Below the pieces are notes generated by a model that did not search any database, was not told where the DNA came from, and saw only the letters and a program-made list of their open reading frames with translations. Positions 31,007 to 39,611 of a stretch of 44,928 nucleotides of DNA are shown here, one piece after another (position 1 is the first letter of the stretch; every line of letters starts with the position of its first letter). The stretch comes from Xanthomonas maliensis (lineage in GTDB: Bacteria > Pseudomonadota > Gammaproteobacteria > Xanthomonadales > Xanthomonadaceae), in assembly GCF_009192945.1 (NCBI RefSeq), contig NZ_NSET01000090.1, positions 1-44,928 of the forward strand, given 5' to 3'. The position numbers and the translations under genes are program-made.

Positions 31007-32209
31007 GTGTCCTTCTTTGCAAACGTAGAACAGGTCCCAGGCGATCCGATCCTGGGCCTGACCGAGGCCTACAACGCCGACAGCCGCCCCAACAAGGTCA
31101 ACCTGGGTGTGGGCATCTATTACGACGAAAACGGGCGCATCCCGCTGCTGCGCGCGGTGCAGAAGATCGAGCAGCAGCTCGCCCAGGACGCCAAACCGCG
31201 CGGCTATCTGCCGATCGATGGCTTGGCCGCCTACGACAAGGCGACCCAGGAACTGCTGTTCGGCGCCGATTCGGCGCTGCTGGCGGCCGGTCGCGTGGCC
31301 ACCTCGCAGACCATCGGCGGCAGTGGTGCACTGCGCGTCGGCGCGGACCTGCTCAAGAAGCTGCTGCCCACCGCCACCATCGCCATCAGCAACCCGAGCT
31401 GGGAAAACCATCGCGCGGTGTTCGGCGCGGCCGGCTTCGAGGTGGTGGACTACACCTATTTCGATGCCGTCAGCCACGGCCTGAACTTCGACGGCATGCT
31501 CGCCGATCTGGCCAAGCTGGAGCCGGGCACCGTGGTGCTGCTGCATGCCTGTTGCCACAACCCCACCGGCGCAGACCTGAGCAAGGACCAATGGAAGCAG
31601 GTTGCTGGCCTGTTGAAGGAACGCCAGCTGTTCCCGTTCGTCGACATCGCCTACCAGGGCTTCGACCAGGGCATCGAGGCCGACGCCTACGCGGTGCGCC
31701 TGCTGGCCGCCGAAGGCATCGACAGCTACGTGGTCGCCAGCTCCTACTCCAAGTCGTTCTCGCTGTATGGCGAGCGCGTGGGCGCGCTATCGGTGGTGTC
31801 GGCCACCGCGGCCGAAGCCAAGGCCGTGCAGTCGCAGGTCAAGCGCATCATCCGCACGATCTACTCCAGCCCGTCCACCCACGGTGCCGCGCTGGTCGCC
31901 GGCGTGCTGACCAGCGCCGAACTGCGCGATGTCTGGGAGCAGGAGCTGACCGAGATGCGCGAGCGCATCCACGCGCTGCGCGCGGGCCTGGTCGCCAAGC
32001 TGGCGACCCTGGGCGCGCCGGAGTTCGACTTCATCCAGCGCCAGGCCGGCATGTTCTCGTACTCGGGCCTGACCCGCACGCAGGTGGATCGTCTGCGCGA
32101 GGAGTTCGCCATCTATGCCGTCGGCACCGGCCGCATCTGCGTGGCCGCGCTGAGCCAGCGCAACCTGGACTACGTGGCCCAGGCCGTGGCGACGGTCAGC
32201 CGGATGTGA
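31007..32209 (+). CDS. tyrB: Aromatic-amino-acid / aspartate aminotransferase
   Basis: Starting at GTG 31007 gives 400 residues (SFFANVEQVPGDPILGLTEA), the family's usual length and N-terminus; no in-frame ATG is nearby. It is a class I PLP-dependent aminotransferase of the AspC/TyrB branch, with VNLGVGIYYDENG, the active-site HACCHNPTGADLS and PLP-binding Lys249 in SSYSKSFSLYGERVG. It transfers amino groups between aspartate, tyrosine or phenylalanine and 2-oxoglutarate. Residues alone do not separate TyrB from AspC, so the symbol is tentative. It is divergent from the TonB receptor with 158 bases between. Confidence 0.92.
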   Translation: MSFFANVEQVPGDPILGLTEAYNADSRPNKVNLGVGIYYDENGRIPLLRAVQKIEQQLAQDAKPRGYLPIDGLAAYDKATQELLFGADSALLAAGRVATSQTIGGSGALRVGADLLKKLLPTATIAISNPSWENHRAVFGAAGFEVVDYTYFDAVSHGLNFDGMLADLAKLEPGTVVLLHACCHNPTGADLSKDQWKQVAGLLKERQLFPFVDIAYQGFDQGIEADAYAVRLLAAEGIDSYVVASSYSKSFSLYGERVGALSVVSATAAEAKAVQSQVKRIIRTIYSSPSTHGAALVAGVLTSAELRDVWEQELTEMRERIHALRAGLVAKLATLGAPEFDFIQRQAGMFSYSGLTRTQVDRLREEFAIYAVGTGRICVAALSQRNLDYVAQAVATVSRM

Positions 32210-32221
32210 TGCAACGCGCTC

Positions 32222-32262
32222 CCTTCCCCCGCCCGCGGGGGAAGGTGCCCGCAGGGCGGATG
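32222..32262. repeat. Dispersed hairpin repeat, terminator-like
   Basis: CCTTCCCCC (32222-32230) and GGGGGAAGG (32237-32245) form a 9-bp stem (11 if GC/GC is added), followed by TGCCCGCAGGGCGGATGGGGG. This is the inverse orientation and a variant of the unit at 2831-2873. It follows the aminotransferase stop and may end its transcript. Confidence 0.7.
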
Positions 32263-32405
32263 GGGGTGCACACTCTCCCGCCCTCCACAGCTTCCATTCG
32301 CGCCTAGCCGATCATTCGCGCGGCCAACCGCGCATCCGATGATCGAAATCTAACGGCACACTCGCGACAATGGCGCCCCCCCTCTCCACATAGGCTGCCT
32401 GCTCC

Positions 32406-33422
32406 ATGTCGCGTCCCTCGCTGACCCGCTTCCTGATCGAAGAACAACACGCCGGTCGCATCGACCCGGAACTGCGCCAGCTGATCACCATCGTCTCGCG
32501 GGCCTGCAAGCGCATCTCCATTGCCGTCAGCAAGGGCGCGCTGGGGGGCGTGCTCGGCGATGCCGGTACCGGCAACGTGCAGGGCGAGGCGCAAAAGAAA
32601 CTGGACGTGCTGAGTAACGACATCCTGCTGGAAGCCAATGCCTGGGGCGGTCATCTGGCTGCCTGCGCATCGGAAGAAATGGATCACAGCCAGCCGGTGC
32701 CGGACCAATATCCCAGCGGCGATTTCCTGCTGCTGTTCGATCCCTTGGACGGCAGCTCCAACATCGACGTCAACGTCTCGGTCGGCACCATCTTCTCGGT
32801 GCTGCGCGCACCCAAGGGCACCGAGAAGCCTGGCGATGAGCATTTCCTGCAGCCGGGCACCCAGCAGGTGGCGGCCGGCTACTGCATCTACGGACCCAGC
32901 ACGATGCTGGTGCTCACTCTGGGCCATGGCACCCACGCCTTCACCCTGGAGCGCGAAGAAGGCAGCTTCCTGCTGACCCAGCGCGACATGCGGGTGCCCG
33001 AAGACACCGCCGAATTCGCCATCAACATGTCCAACCAGCGTCACTGGGAACCGGCGATGCAGGCCTACGTGGGCGACCTGCTGGCAGGCAAGGACGGCGC
33101 ACGCGGCAAAGATTTCAACATGCGCTGGATCGCCAGCATGGTGGCCGACGTGCATCGCATCCTGACCCGTGGCGGCATCTTCATCTACCCGTGGGACAAG
33201 AAGGACGCCAGCAAGCCCGGCAAGCTGCGCCTGATGTACGAAGCCAACCCGATGAGCATGCTGATCGAACAGGCCGGCGGCGCGGCGACCACCGGCCGTG
33301 TGCGCATCCTCGACATCCAGCCCACCCAGCTGCATCAGCGCGTGCCGGTCTTCCTCGGCTCCAAGAACGAGGTCACCGAAGCCACCCGCTACCATCTGCA
33401 GCACGACACGGCACAGGGCTGA
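32406..33422 (+). CDS. fbp: Fructose-1,6-bisphosphatase, class I
   Basis: The 338-residue enzyme hydrolyses fructose-1,6-bisphosphate to fructose-6-phosphate, a committed step of gluconeogenesis in the cytosol. Class I signatures are present: the metal site [17 protein letters not shown] near residues 112-128, SEEMDH near 95, and a C-terminal substrate site ([20 protein letters not shown]) around 265-285. Length matches bacterial FBPase I. It is preceded by the hairpin repeat at 32222-32245, so is probably its own unit. It fits growth on organic and amino acids or on sugar acids entering through the Entner-Doudoroff route. Confidence 0.96.
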   Translation: MSRPSLTRFLIEEQHAGRIDPELRQLITIVSRACKRISIAVSKGALGGVLGDAGTGNVQGEAQKKLDVLSNDILLEANAWGGHLAACASEEMDHSQPVPDQYPSGDFLLLFDPLDGSSNIDVNVSVGTIFSVLRAPKGTEKPGDEHFLQPGTQQVAAGYCIYGPSTMLVLTLGHGTHAFTLEREEGSFLLTQRDMRVPEDTAEFAINMSNQRHWEPAMQAYVGDLLAGKDGARGKDFNMRWIASMVADVHRILTRGGIFIYPWDKKDASKPGKLRLMYEANPMSMLIEQAGGAATTGRVRILDIQPTQLHQRVPVFLGSKNEVTEATRYHLQHDTAQG

Positions 33423-33449
33423 GAGCGATCCGGCGCCGGCCGGCGCGCG

Positions 33450-33475
33450 GTGGCAGGTGACTCCTCGCCTGCCAC
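33450..33475 (+). terminator. Hairpin after fbp
   Basis: GTGGCAGG (33450-33457) pairs with CCTGCCAC (33468-33475) around a 10-base loop, 27 bases after the fbp stop. No T-run follows, so the terminator call is tentative. Confidence 0.45.
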
Positions 33476-33625
33476 TGCGTGCCTGGCCACCACCGTGCAG
33501 GCGGTGGCCCAGTGGGATTGATCACCCTCCGCGGCGGCGACCGATCGCCGCCGGCCTGGCAGTGTCTGCTAGGCTAGCCCGGCCGACCATGACGGTCGGT
33601 ATGAATGGATTCCTCAGGGGGAACA

Positions 33626-34093
33626 ATGAAGATCACCATGCGTGCGCTCGCCATCGCGAGCCTGTTGTTGCTGTGTGCCTGCTCGACCAACAGCGTCGTG
33701 CGTCAGAGCTACAAGGCCGATGCCGGCACGACCTATGTCTATACGCTCCACGGCAACGCCGATACCGATGCCGACAGCCTGGCGACGTTCCGCCAACAGC
33801 TCGACGCCAAGCTGAAGGCCGCGCAGCTGCTGGGCACGGCCGGGGCGCCGGGTGCGCGCACGCTGGACATCACGGTGACGCATTACTACATGCGCAGCAA
33901 TGGCGCGCGCTTCTGGGCCGGCGTCATGGCCGGGCGCGACAAGATGGCGACCTCCATCGCGGTCAAGCAGGGCGACGCCACGCTGGCTGCGTTCGATGTC
34001 GAGTCGACCAATGCCACCTCGTTCGGCAGCTCGGGGGGATTGATGGAAACCCATGCCGAGGAAATCGTGCAGCGTTTGCTGCAGATGCGCTGA
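33626..34093 (+). CDS. Lipoprotein, DUF4410-like
   Basis: The ATG at 33626 (MKITMRALAIASLLLLCACS) has GGGGGAA upstream; an ATG at 33605 has none. The 155-residue protein has a lipobox LLCAC or CACS with the modified Cys near residue 17-19. The mature part pairs strands around DSLATFRQQLDAKLKAAQLL, RTLDITVTHYYMRSNG, FWAGVMAGRDKMATSIAV and FDVESTNATSFG, a pattern I associate with DUF4410-type envelope lipoproteins; this is from memory. It opens a run of four same-strand genes for envelope proteins. Confidence 0.82.
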   Translation: MKITMRALAIASLLLLCACSTNSVVRQSYKADAGTTYVYTLHGNADTDADSLATFRQQLDAKLKAAQLLGTAGAPGARTLDITVTHYYMRSNGARFWAGVMAGRDKMATSIAVKQGDATLAAFDVESTNATSFGSSGGLMETHAEEIVQRLLQMR

Positions 34094-34226
34094 GCGCATC
34101 GGTCGCGCCAGCCATCTGGCGCGACGGCAGAGATCGGATACGCACACAAAACCATCGCATCGTCGTCGCCCTACGCCCGCTGGCGGAGCTGCGACCGGGT
34201 CAGCCACTCTCTTCAGGAACGCTTTC

Positions 34227-34631
34227 ATGGATGTCAGCCAACTCACCTTTTCCCGCGACCACGCCGCGCATGCCCGCGCCCGCGATGCCGGTACCGGCCT
34301 GCGCCTGATCCTGCTGGCCTGCGCCGCCAGTGCGATCGCCTTCATCTTGCTGTTGCTACCAGCTGGCGGCCACGGACCGTCAACAGCCGTGGCAGCGCTC
34401 TGCGTCGCGCTGGGCCTGGCTGCCGCCGGGTGCGGCGCCTACGGCAGCTATCTGACTGCCACGGCGGTGGGCTGGGCATCCTGGATCACCGCCGCGGTGG
34501 TGCTCGGCGCCTTGCTTCCGTATCTCAAGCTGGTGTTTTTCGCGGTCCTCGCGGTGCAGGCACTGACCCGGATCCGTGCTGCCGGCTACGCGTTCTCGCT
34601 ATGGGGCCCGTTACGGCGGACAGCAGGCTGA
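34227..34631 (+). CDS. Small integral membrane protein
   Basis: The 134-residue protein (MDVSQLTFSRDHAAHARARD) has about four membrane helices: ~25-48 (LILLACAASAIAFILLLLPA), ~53-75 (VAALCVALGLAAAGCGAYGS), ~80-100 and ~102-118 (LKLVFFAVLAVQAL). The N-terminal 22 residues are cytoplasmic and polar, and the C-terminus is basic. No family is recognised. It stands 133 bases after the lipoprotein gene and 71 bases before the GYF-RDD gene, a plausible but not proven operon. Confidence 0.75.
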   Translation: MDVSQLTFSRDHAAHARARDAGTGLRLILLACAASAIAFILLLLPAGGHGPSTAVAALCVALGLAAAGCGAYGSYLTATAVGWASWITAAVVLGALLPYLKLVFFAVLAVQALTRIRAAGYAFSLWGPLRRTAG

Positions 34632-34702
34632 TGCAGCGGTTATCGCCAGCAGGCCATTGCATGCGGCATGTCCCTCGCCGCCGGTCAGGACGCCCCTGAG
34701 CG

Positions 34703-35614
34703 ATGGAGCAGCGTTGGCAGATCCAGCATGAGAACGGCATCCTGCACGCCACCCGCGCGCAGGCGCAGGCATGGCATGCCGCCGGGCGCATCGGATCGCA
34801 GTCGCTGGTATGGACGGCGGGCATGAGCAGCTGGCAGCCCTATGCGAACTGTTCGCTGGCCACGCCGGTGCCGCCACCACTACCCGACGCCATCAACGCC
34901 AACGATGCCGCTGAACCCGCCCTCCCCCCGCCCGAGGCCCCGTCGCTGGAACTGCGGCGGCGGGACGGCCGCATCGAGCCGCGCTTTGTCGCTGGCGAGG
35001 TCCGCGCCAGCCTGGAACGGCCGGCCCTGGCGGTACCGGCGGATGCGCCAGCGCTGCATGTCTACGGCGACGGTTGGCAGGATGTGCGACCGCATCCATG
35101 GCGGCGCTACTTCGCGCGTGGCTTCGACACGCTGCTGCTGGGCGGGCTGCTGTGGTTCGGCTTGGGCATCGTCGCCGGCACCGTGAGCCCAGCGCTCTAT
35201 ACCGCGCTGCTGCTACCGGTGAGCCAGCACCTGCTGTTGTCGACGCTGGCGACCATGGTGTTGGTGATGCCGCTATTGGCCTTGTGGATCGGCTTGTCGG
35301 GGACCAGCCCCGGCAAGTGGTTGTTCGGCATTCGCGTGCTGCGCAGCGATGGCTTTCCGCTCGGCTTCACCGACGCCCTGCTGCGCGAGGGACGCGTGTT
35401 GCTTTATGGACAATGCCTCGGCCTGCCGCTGCTCAGCATCGCCGCACAGGTCTATGCCTTGGTCAGCCTGTTCAACCACGGACAATGCAGCTGGGACCGC
35501 GACCATGGCTGGGTGGTCACGCATCGCCCGTTTGGCGCAACACAGGTCGTGTTCGGCGTGTTGGCACTGCTCTTGCTCGGCAGCATGCTGGCTGTCCTGC
35601 GCTGGATGGGCTGA
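34703..35614 (+). CDS. GYF_2-RDD membrane protein
   Basis: This 303-residue protein joins two domains. Residues ~4-47 form a GYF_2 module (WQIQHENGILHATRAQAQAW, then IGSQSLVWTAGMSSWQPYA), a fold thought to bind proline-rich peptides. A Pro-rich linker (~52-80, VPPPLPDAIN, LPPPEAP) follows. Residues ~130-300 are an RDD domain (WRRYFARGFDTLLLGGLLWF, then SPGKWLFGIRVLRSDG) with three to four membrane helices. Proline-rich stretches could be ligands for GYF domains of the same or the neighbouring protein. The gene ends 3 bases before the next one, which also begins with a GYF-like module, so the two products probably work together. Confidence 0.88.
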   Translation: MEQRWQIQHENGILHATRAQAQAWHAAGRIGSQSLVWTAGMSSWQPYANCSLATPVPPPLPDAINANDAAEPALPPPEAPSLELRRRDGRIEPRFVAGEVRASLERPALAVPADAPALHVYGDGWQDVRPHPWRRYFARGFDTLLLGGLLWFGLGIVAGTVSPALYTALLLPVSQHLLLSTLATMVLVMPLLALWIGLSGTSPGKWLFGIRVLRSDGFPLGFTDALLREGRVLLYGQCLGLPLLSIAAQVYALVSLFNHGQCSWDRDHGWVVTHRPFGATQVVFGVLALLLLGSMLAVLRWMG

Positions 35615-35617
35615 GCG

Positions 35618-37228
35618 ATGGATCACCTGCACTTACGCGATCGCCGCGGTTACCTGGGCGCCTGGACGCCCGACCAGGTGCAAGCCGACTACCGGCAGGG
35701 GCGCTACCGCGCCGACACCTTGTCGTGGGCGCCGGGCGAAGCCCGGTGGTGCTCGCTGGAGCGCCGCTGGCAGCCCCGCCGCTGGCCATGGCAGGGCCTG
35801 CGGATCGCCGCGGCGCTGCTGGCCTGCCTGCTGCTGGGCGTGGTGTTGCCGCTCTGGTCGCTGCAATCGCCCGGCGCCTTGCTGATACCGCTGCCCTGGC
35901 ATCTGGCGCTGGCCGCCATCGCCGTCCTCGGCAGCGTGGCGCTGCTGGCGCGGGCGATCGTGCGCGATCGTGGGACCGGCACCTCGCGTGGCTGGCTGAT
36001 GGTGTGGCTGCTGCTGCTCGCCTTGCCGCTGATGGTGGCGCTGCTGCACCAGATGGCCAGCACCGAGCGCGACCGCCAGGGCCACGCCAATGCGCGCATG
36101 CGCTTGAGCGCAGACGGCCGCGTCTTGCAGATCGACGGCAGCATCGGCGCGCGCTTCGTTCCCGACTTCAGGGCCGCGCTGGCACGTGCGCCGCAGCTGC
36201 AGCGGGTAGACATCGACAGCGGCGGCGGCTTGGTGACCGACGCCCTGCAGGCCGTCGAGCAGATTCGCGCGCGGCGCCTGGTGGTGCGGGTGAACAATAC
36301 GTGCGCCAGCGCCTGCGTGCTGCTCTGGGCCGCCTCGCCAGCGCGCGAGTTGAGCTTGCGTGGGCGCATTGGCCTGCACCAGGCACAGGTGCCTGGACGG
36401 GTGCCCGAACAATGGCGCAGCAATGCCTTGCAAGACCTGACCGACCGGAGCCGAAAGGTGCTGATCGGCGCGGGCTTCGGCCCCGGCTTGCTGTCGGCAT
36501 GGCGCACAACGCCGGCCACGTCGATGTACTGGGCCGACGCCAGCATGCTGATGGCCGACGGCGTGCAGGTGCGGGTAGTCGATGCGCAGGGACTGCCAGC
36601 CACCGCCGCGCAACGCGCAATGGCCGGGGCCTTGCAGCAGATGAACGCCAGCGACGCCAGCTGGCAGCTGTACCTGGCCTATGCGGAGCAGCAACCGAAG
36701 CAAGCGCCGGGATATGCCAACGCCATTGCCCAGTCCTTGCTGGCGAAGGACGAACAGCGCGCCATCGACTGGATCGTCGCCTTGAACGGCCGCATCGATG
36801 CGTTCGCCTTCGACCACGCCAGCGACGCGCAGTTGCTGCGCTGGGGCAAGGCCATGGCAGCGCTGTGGGAGCAGGCCAGTCGTCAGGAGAGCCTGGGCCA
36901 ATGCAATGCCTTGTTGGACACCGGCGAGCGGCCGATCGACCAGCCGACCCGGCAACGGATACGCAGTCTGCTGGCCACGCTGGTCGCCGAGATTGCACCG
37001 GGAGCACCGGCGCGCCCATTGAATCCACGGCAGCAGGATCAGGCAGAAGCCGCCCTGCGCCGCGCCGCTGCCGAGGTGCGCATGGCCGCAAGCACCAACC
37101 GTGCGGACGGCGGAATGACGCGTCTGCGCTGCACCCGCATGGCGCAGGCGTATCGCGACGCACTCACTCTACCCAGCGCCGAGGCAGCGCTCCGCTTGCG
37201 CATGCTGCAGGCACTGGTGCTCGACTAG
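35618..37228 (+). CDS. GYF_2-like / membrane / ClpP-fold serine protease-like protein
   Basis: The ATG at 35618 is 3 bases after the RDD gene. Of 536 residues, ~1-46 form a degenerate GYF_2 module (DRRGYLGAWTPDQVQADYRQ, LSWAPGEARWCSL). Three or four membrane helices lie at ~60-150. A ClpP/crotonase-like domain follows at ~160-330: IDSGGGLVTDALQAVEQI, NNTCASACVLLWAAS (nucleophile candidate Ser231 in CASAC) and RGRIGLHQAQV (His of GLHQ). These match the COG3904-type periplasmic family, related to SppA-like proteases. The C-terminal ~200 residues are helical with Cys residues (QCNALLD, RLRCTRM). A membrane-bound peptidase is inferred; full catalytic residues are not verified. Confidence 0.88.
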   Translation: MDHLHLRDRRGYLGAWTPDQVQADYRQGRYRADTLSWAPGEARWCSLERRWQPRRWPWQGLRIAAALLACLLLGVVLPLWSLQSPGALLIPLPWHLALAAIAVLGSVALLARAIVRDRGTGTSRGWLMVWLLLLALPLMVALLHQMASTERDRQGHANARMRLSADGRVLQIDGSIGARFVPDFRAALARAPQLQRVDIDSGGGLVTDALQAVEQIRARRLVVRVNNTCASACVLLWAASPARELSLRGRIGLHQAQVPGRVPEQWRSNALQDLTDRSRKVLIGAGFGPGLLSAWRTTPATSMYWADASMLMADGVQVRVVDAQGLPATAAQRAMAGALQQMNASDASWQLYLAYAEQQPKQAPGYANAIAQSLLAKDEQRAIDWIVALNGRIDAFAFDHASDAQLLRWGKAMAALWEQASRQESLGQCNALLDTGERPIDQPTRQRIRSLLATLVAEIAPGAPARPLNPRQQDQAEAALRRAAAEVRMAASTNRADGGMTRLRCTRMAQAYRDALTLPSAEAALRLRMLQALVLD

Positions 37229-37353
37229 CGATTCAACGCAAGGGTCCAGCGCAAGGGTGTCGCGGTCGCCATCACTCACGCTGCACGCACGCACCACAGC
37301 TGCTGGACACCGCCCACCGCACGCTCGTGATGTCATCCATCATGGAGTTACGC

Positions 37354-37965
37354 ATGAGCCTGCGCGCATTTGGCCTGAATTGCAGCCTCAAGGCCAGCGA
37401 TACACCGTCGTCGACGCAGAAGCTGTTGGACCAACTATTGCAAGCACTCGCAGTGCACGACGTCCAGGGCGCATCGGTCCGTGTCGCCGACTACAACGTG
37501 CTGCCTGGCGTGAGTACCGACGAAGGCAATGGCGATCAGTGGCCGCAGCTGCGTCAACGCATCCAGGAGGCGGACATCTTCCTGCTCGCCACACCGATCT
37601 GGGTCGGCCATCCCTCCAGCCTGGCGCAGCGGGTGCTGGAACGCCTGGACGCGGTGCTGGGCGAGATCGGCGACGATGGTGTCTATCCCACCTTCAACAA
37701 GGTGGCGATGGTCGCGGTGGTCGGCAACGAGGACGGCGCGCACAAGGTCAGTGCCGATCTGTATCAAGGCCTGACCGACTTCGGTTTCAGCGTGGCAGCC
37801 GGCGGCCCGGCCTACTGGGTCGGTGAAGCAATGGGCAGTACCGACTATGTTGATCTATCGTCCACGCCGCAGGCCTTGGCCGACACCATCAGGACCGCTG
37901 CCAGCAACAGCGCCCACCTGGCGCGCCTGCTGAAGGCCTCGCCGTATCCGGCGCCCTTGCGCTGA
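37354..37965 (+). CDS. Flavodoxin-fold NAD(P)H-dependent FMN reductase-like protein
   Basis: GGAG six bases before the ATG at 37354 supports this start; in-frame ATGs at 37330 and 37342 lie inside or upstream of that site. The 203-residue protein opens with the phosphate-binding strand-loop (FGLNCSLKASDTPSSTQKLL), then IQEADIFLLATPIWVGHPSS (flavin-contact TPIWxGxPS) and a central strand (KVAMVAVVGNEDGAHKVSAD). These mark the flavodoxin-like FMN reductase/quinone reductase group (WrbA or NQO relatives). It probably reduces quinones or flavin in the cytosol. It stands 125 bases after the ClpP-fold gene and 30 bases before the end of the convergent pectate lyase gene. Confidence 0.88.
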   Translation: MSLRAFGLNCSLKASDTPSSTQKLLDQLLQALAVHDVQGASVRVADYNVLPGVSTDEGNGDQWPQLRQRIQEADIFLLATPIWVGHPSSLAQRVLERLDAVLGEIGDDGVYPTFNKVAMVAVVGNEDGAHKVSADLYQGLTDFGFSVAAGGPAYWVGEAMGSTDYVDLSSTPQALADTIRTAASNSAHLARLLKASPYPAPLR

Positions 37966-37995
37966 AGCCCTGCAGTGGCGACAAGCGCGCAACGC

Positions 37996-39318
37996 TCACG
38001 GCGACTCGAACGCGCCCAGGTCCGGTGCACGGCCATTGAAGGGTTCGCCGACGTCGACACCGGCATCCACCAACGCGCCGCCCGGTGCCGGCGTGGCGAA
38101 GGTGATCACCGGCAGATCGCCGTTCGGCTGGCGGGGACGGCTCAGTTGGCGCTCGTCCAGGCTGAGGAAATCGCTTGCGACCAAGGGCAGCGCCAGGCTG
38201 AAGGAATTGCGGCCAATCGTGTTGGCGCTGGCGCTGCCCAGGTTGGCGATCTCGGTGCGAGCGCCATAGCCCAGGTTGTTGGTCAGCGTGTGGCCGTAGC
38301 CGGGCACATCGGTCAGGTTGTCGCTCGAGGTCGACAGCATGTCGTAATTGGCGCGCGCATTGCCGATGGCGGTGTTGTTGATCCAGTCCTGTCCGCCGAT
38401 CTGATGGTTGGCGTAGAAGCCATTGGTGCGGTTGGCCACCGACAGATTGAAGGCGATGCGGTGGCGCGGGACCGGCTGCGGATAGGCGCTGCCGTTGCGG
38501 CCATAGCCACCGGCCTTGAAACCATTGCCATCGCCCAACGGCGTGCCATCGGTGTCCAACCCGTTGCGGAACGCCCAGTTGTGACGCAGCGTCACCGCCG
38601 CCCAGGCATTGATCAGATCGAAGCCATCATCGCTGTTGTTCCAGGCACGACTGCCCTCGATGAGATTGCCGGTGCTGCTGGCGGTGGTGGGATGTACGCC
38701 AAAGCCATCGATATTGCCGTGCGAAAAACTGTTCAATCCCTTGTTGTTGTAGGCGTCGACGTTGTGCACGCGGTTGTTGCTGCCGGACACCAGATACCAG
38801 CCGATCGCCATGCCGTCGTGGATGGAGAGCCGATCGAACAGATTGCCGCTGCCACCCTGGACGCGAAATGCCTCCGACTGGGTATGACGATCGGCGATGG
38901 TGATGCGCACGCCGACCACCTCGAATCCCTGGAAGATGCAGTTGTCGGCGCTGATGCGAAAGGCCGTCACCCGGTGCCCGCTCGGCGCCACTGCGGAGAA
39001 GTCGAACACCGGCCGTTCGTTGCGATAGGCCAGGTACGACACGCCGCTCTTGCGGATGTCGTTGACGACGGCGTAGGTGGCGTCGAGCGCGCTGATGTCG
39101 GCATTGGTCGGGCGATAGGTACCGCCGCGCAGATACACCGTATCCCCGCTGGCCGCCGCGGCCTGAGCGGCCATCAGGGAGGCGAACGGCGCGGCGATGG
39201 TTCCCGGGTTGGTATCGGCGCCGGCTGGGGAGACATACCAGTCGGCGGCGGTCGCGCCCAGTGGCAGCATGAGCAGGCAGGACAGCAGAGACGGCATCGG
39301 GCGCGGCGCGGACGGCAT
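37996..39318 (-). CDS. Secreted pectate lyase, PL9 family
   Basis: The ATG at 39318 (MPSAPRPMPSLLSCLLMLPL) begins a Sec signal (cleavage after ATAA); an ATG at 39297 is possible. The 440-residue mature enzyme is a right-handed parallel beta-helix. PL9 hallmarks are visible: the acidic calcium cluster NNSDDGFDLIN and the catalytic-Lys motif GDGNGFKAGG, with neighbouring RAWNNSDD and HGNIDGFGVHP. It cleaves polygalacturonate by beta-elimination, outside the cell or in the periplasm, releasing unsaturated oligogalacturonates. Its end product enters the KDG route served by kdgK. It is monocistronic and preceded 63 bases upstream by a perfect 8-bp inverted repeat. Confidence 0.9.
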   Translation of the reverse strand: MPSAPRPMPSLLSCLLMLPLGATAADWYVSPAGADTNPGTIAAPFASLMAAQAAAASGDTVYLRGGTYRPTNADISALDATYAVVNDIRKSGVSYLAYRNERPVFDFSAVAPSGHRVTAFRISADNCIFQGFEVVGVRITIADRHTQSEAFRVQGGSGNLFDRLSIHDGMAIGWYLVSGSNNRVHNVDAYNNKGLNSFSHGNIDGFGVHPTTASSTGNLIEGSRAWNNSDDGFDLINAWAAVTLRHNWAFRNGLDTDGTPLGDGNGFKAGGYGRNGSAYPQPVPRHRIAFNLSVANRTNGFYANHQIGGQDWINNTAIGNARANYDMLSTSSDNLTDVPGYGHTLTNNLGYGARTEIANLGSASANTIGRNSFSLALPLVASDFLSLDERQLSRPRQPNGDLPVITFATPAPGGALVDAGVDVGEPFNGRAPDLGAFESP

Positions 39319-39380
39319 GGCGAGGGGTCTCCAACGTCGGTAAGAGCACGCTGCAGGACTGCCGGCAGCGCAGGCATACA

Positions 39381-39400
39381 TCAGCGGACACATCCGCTGA
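39381..39400. promoter_or_regulatory. 20-bp inverted repeat upstream of the pectate lyase
   Basis: TCAGCGGA (39381-39388) and TCCGCTGA (39393-39400) are perfect 8-bp arms with a CACA spacer, 63 bases upstream of the pectate lyase start. It resembles a dimeric regulator site. It does not match the TGACACCG element near kdgK, so control may differ. Confidence 0.5.
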
Positions 39401-39611
39401 CGGCAGATGCTAGCCCGCCGCCGGCAAAGGTCAACGCGCCCACTGCACAAACGCGACAGGCGTTGGGCCGCGTTCGCAATCGCCGGCACGCAGCGCCGAT
39501 CTGCGGATCGACACGGCGCCGGACCGGCCGCCAGCACTTGACCGACCCGGCGTGGGCAGCGATGGTCGCAGATCGCACACGCCCGTTCGGGCAGCTCCTG
39601 GAGACCCGCTC

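Noticed and set aside
32304..33404. 366-residue open frame on the minus strand
   Set aside because: Antisense to fbp, which has all class I signatures.
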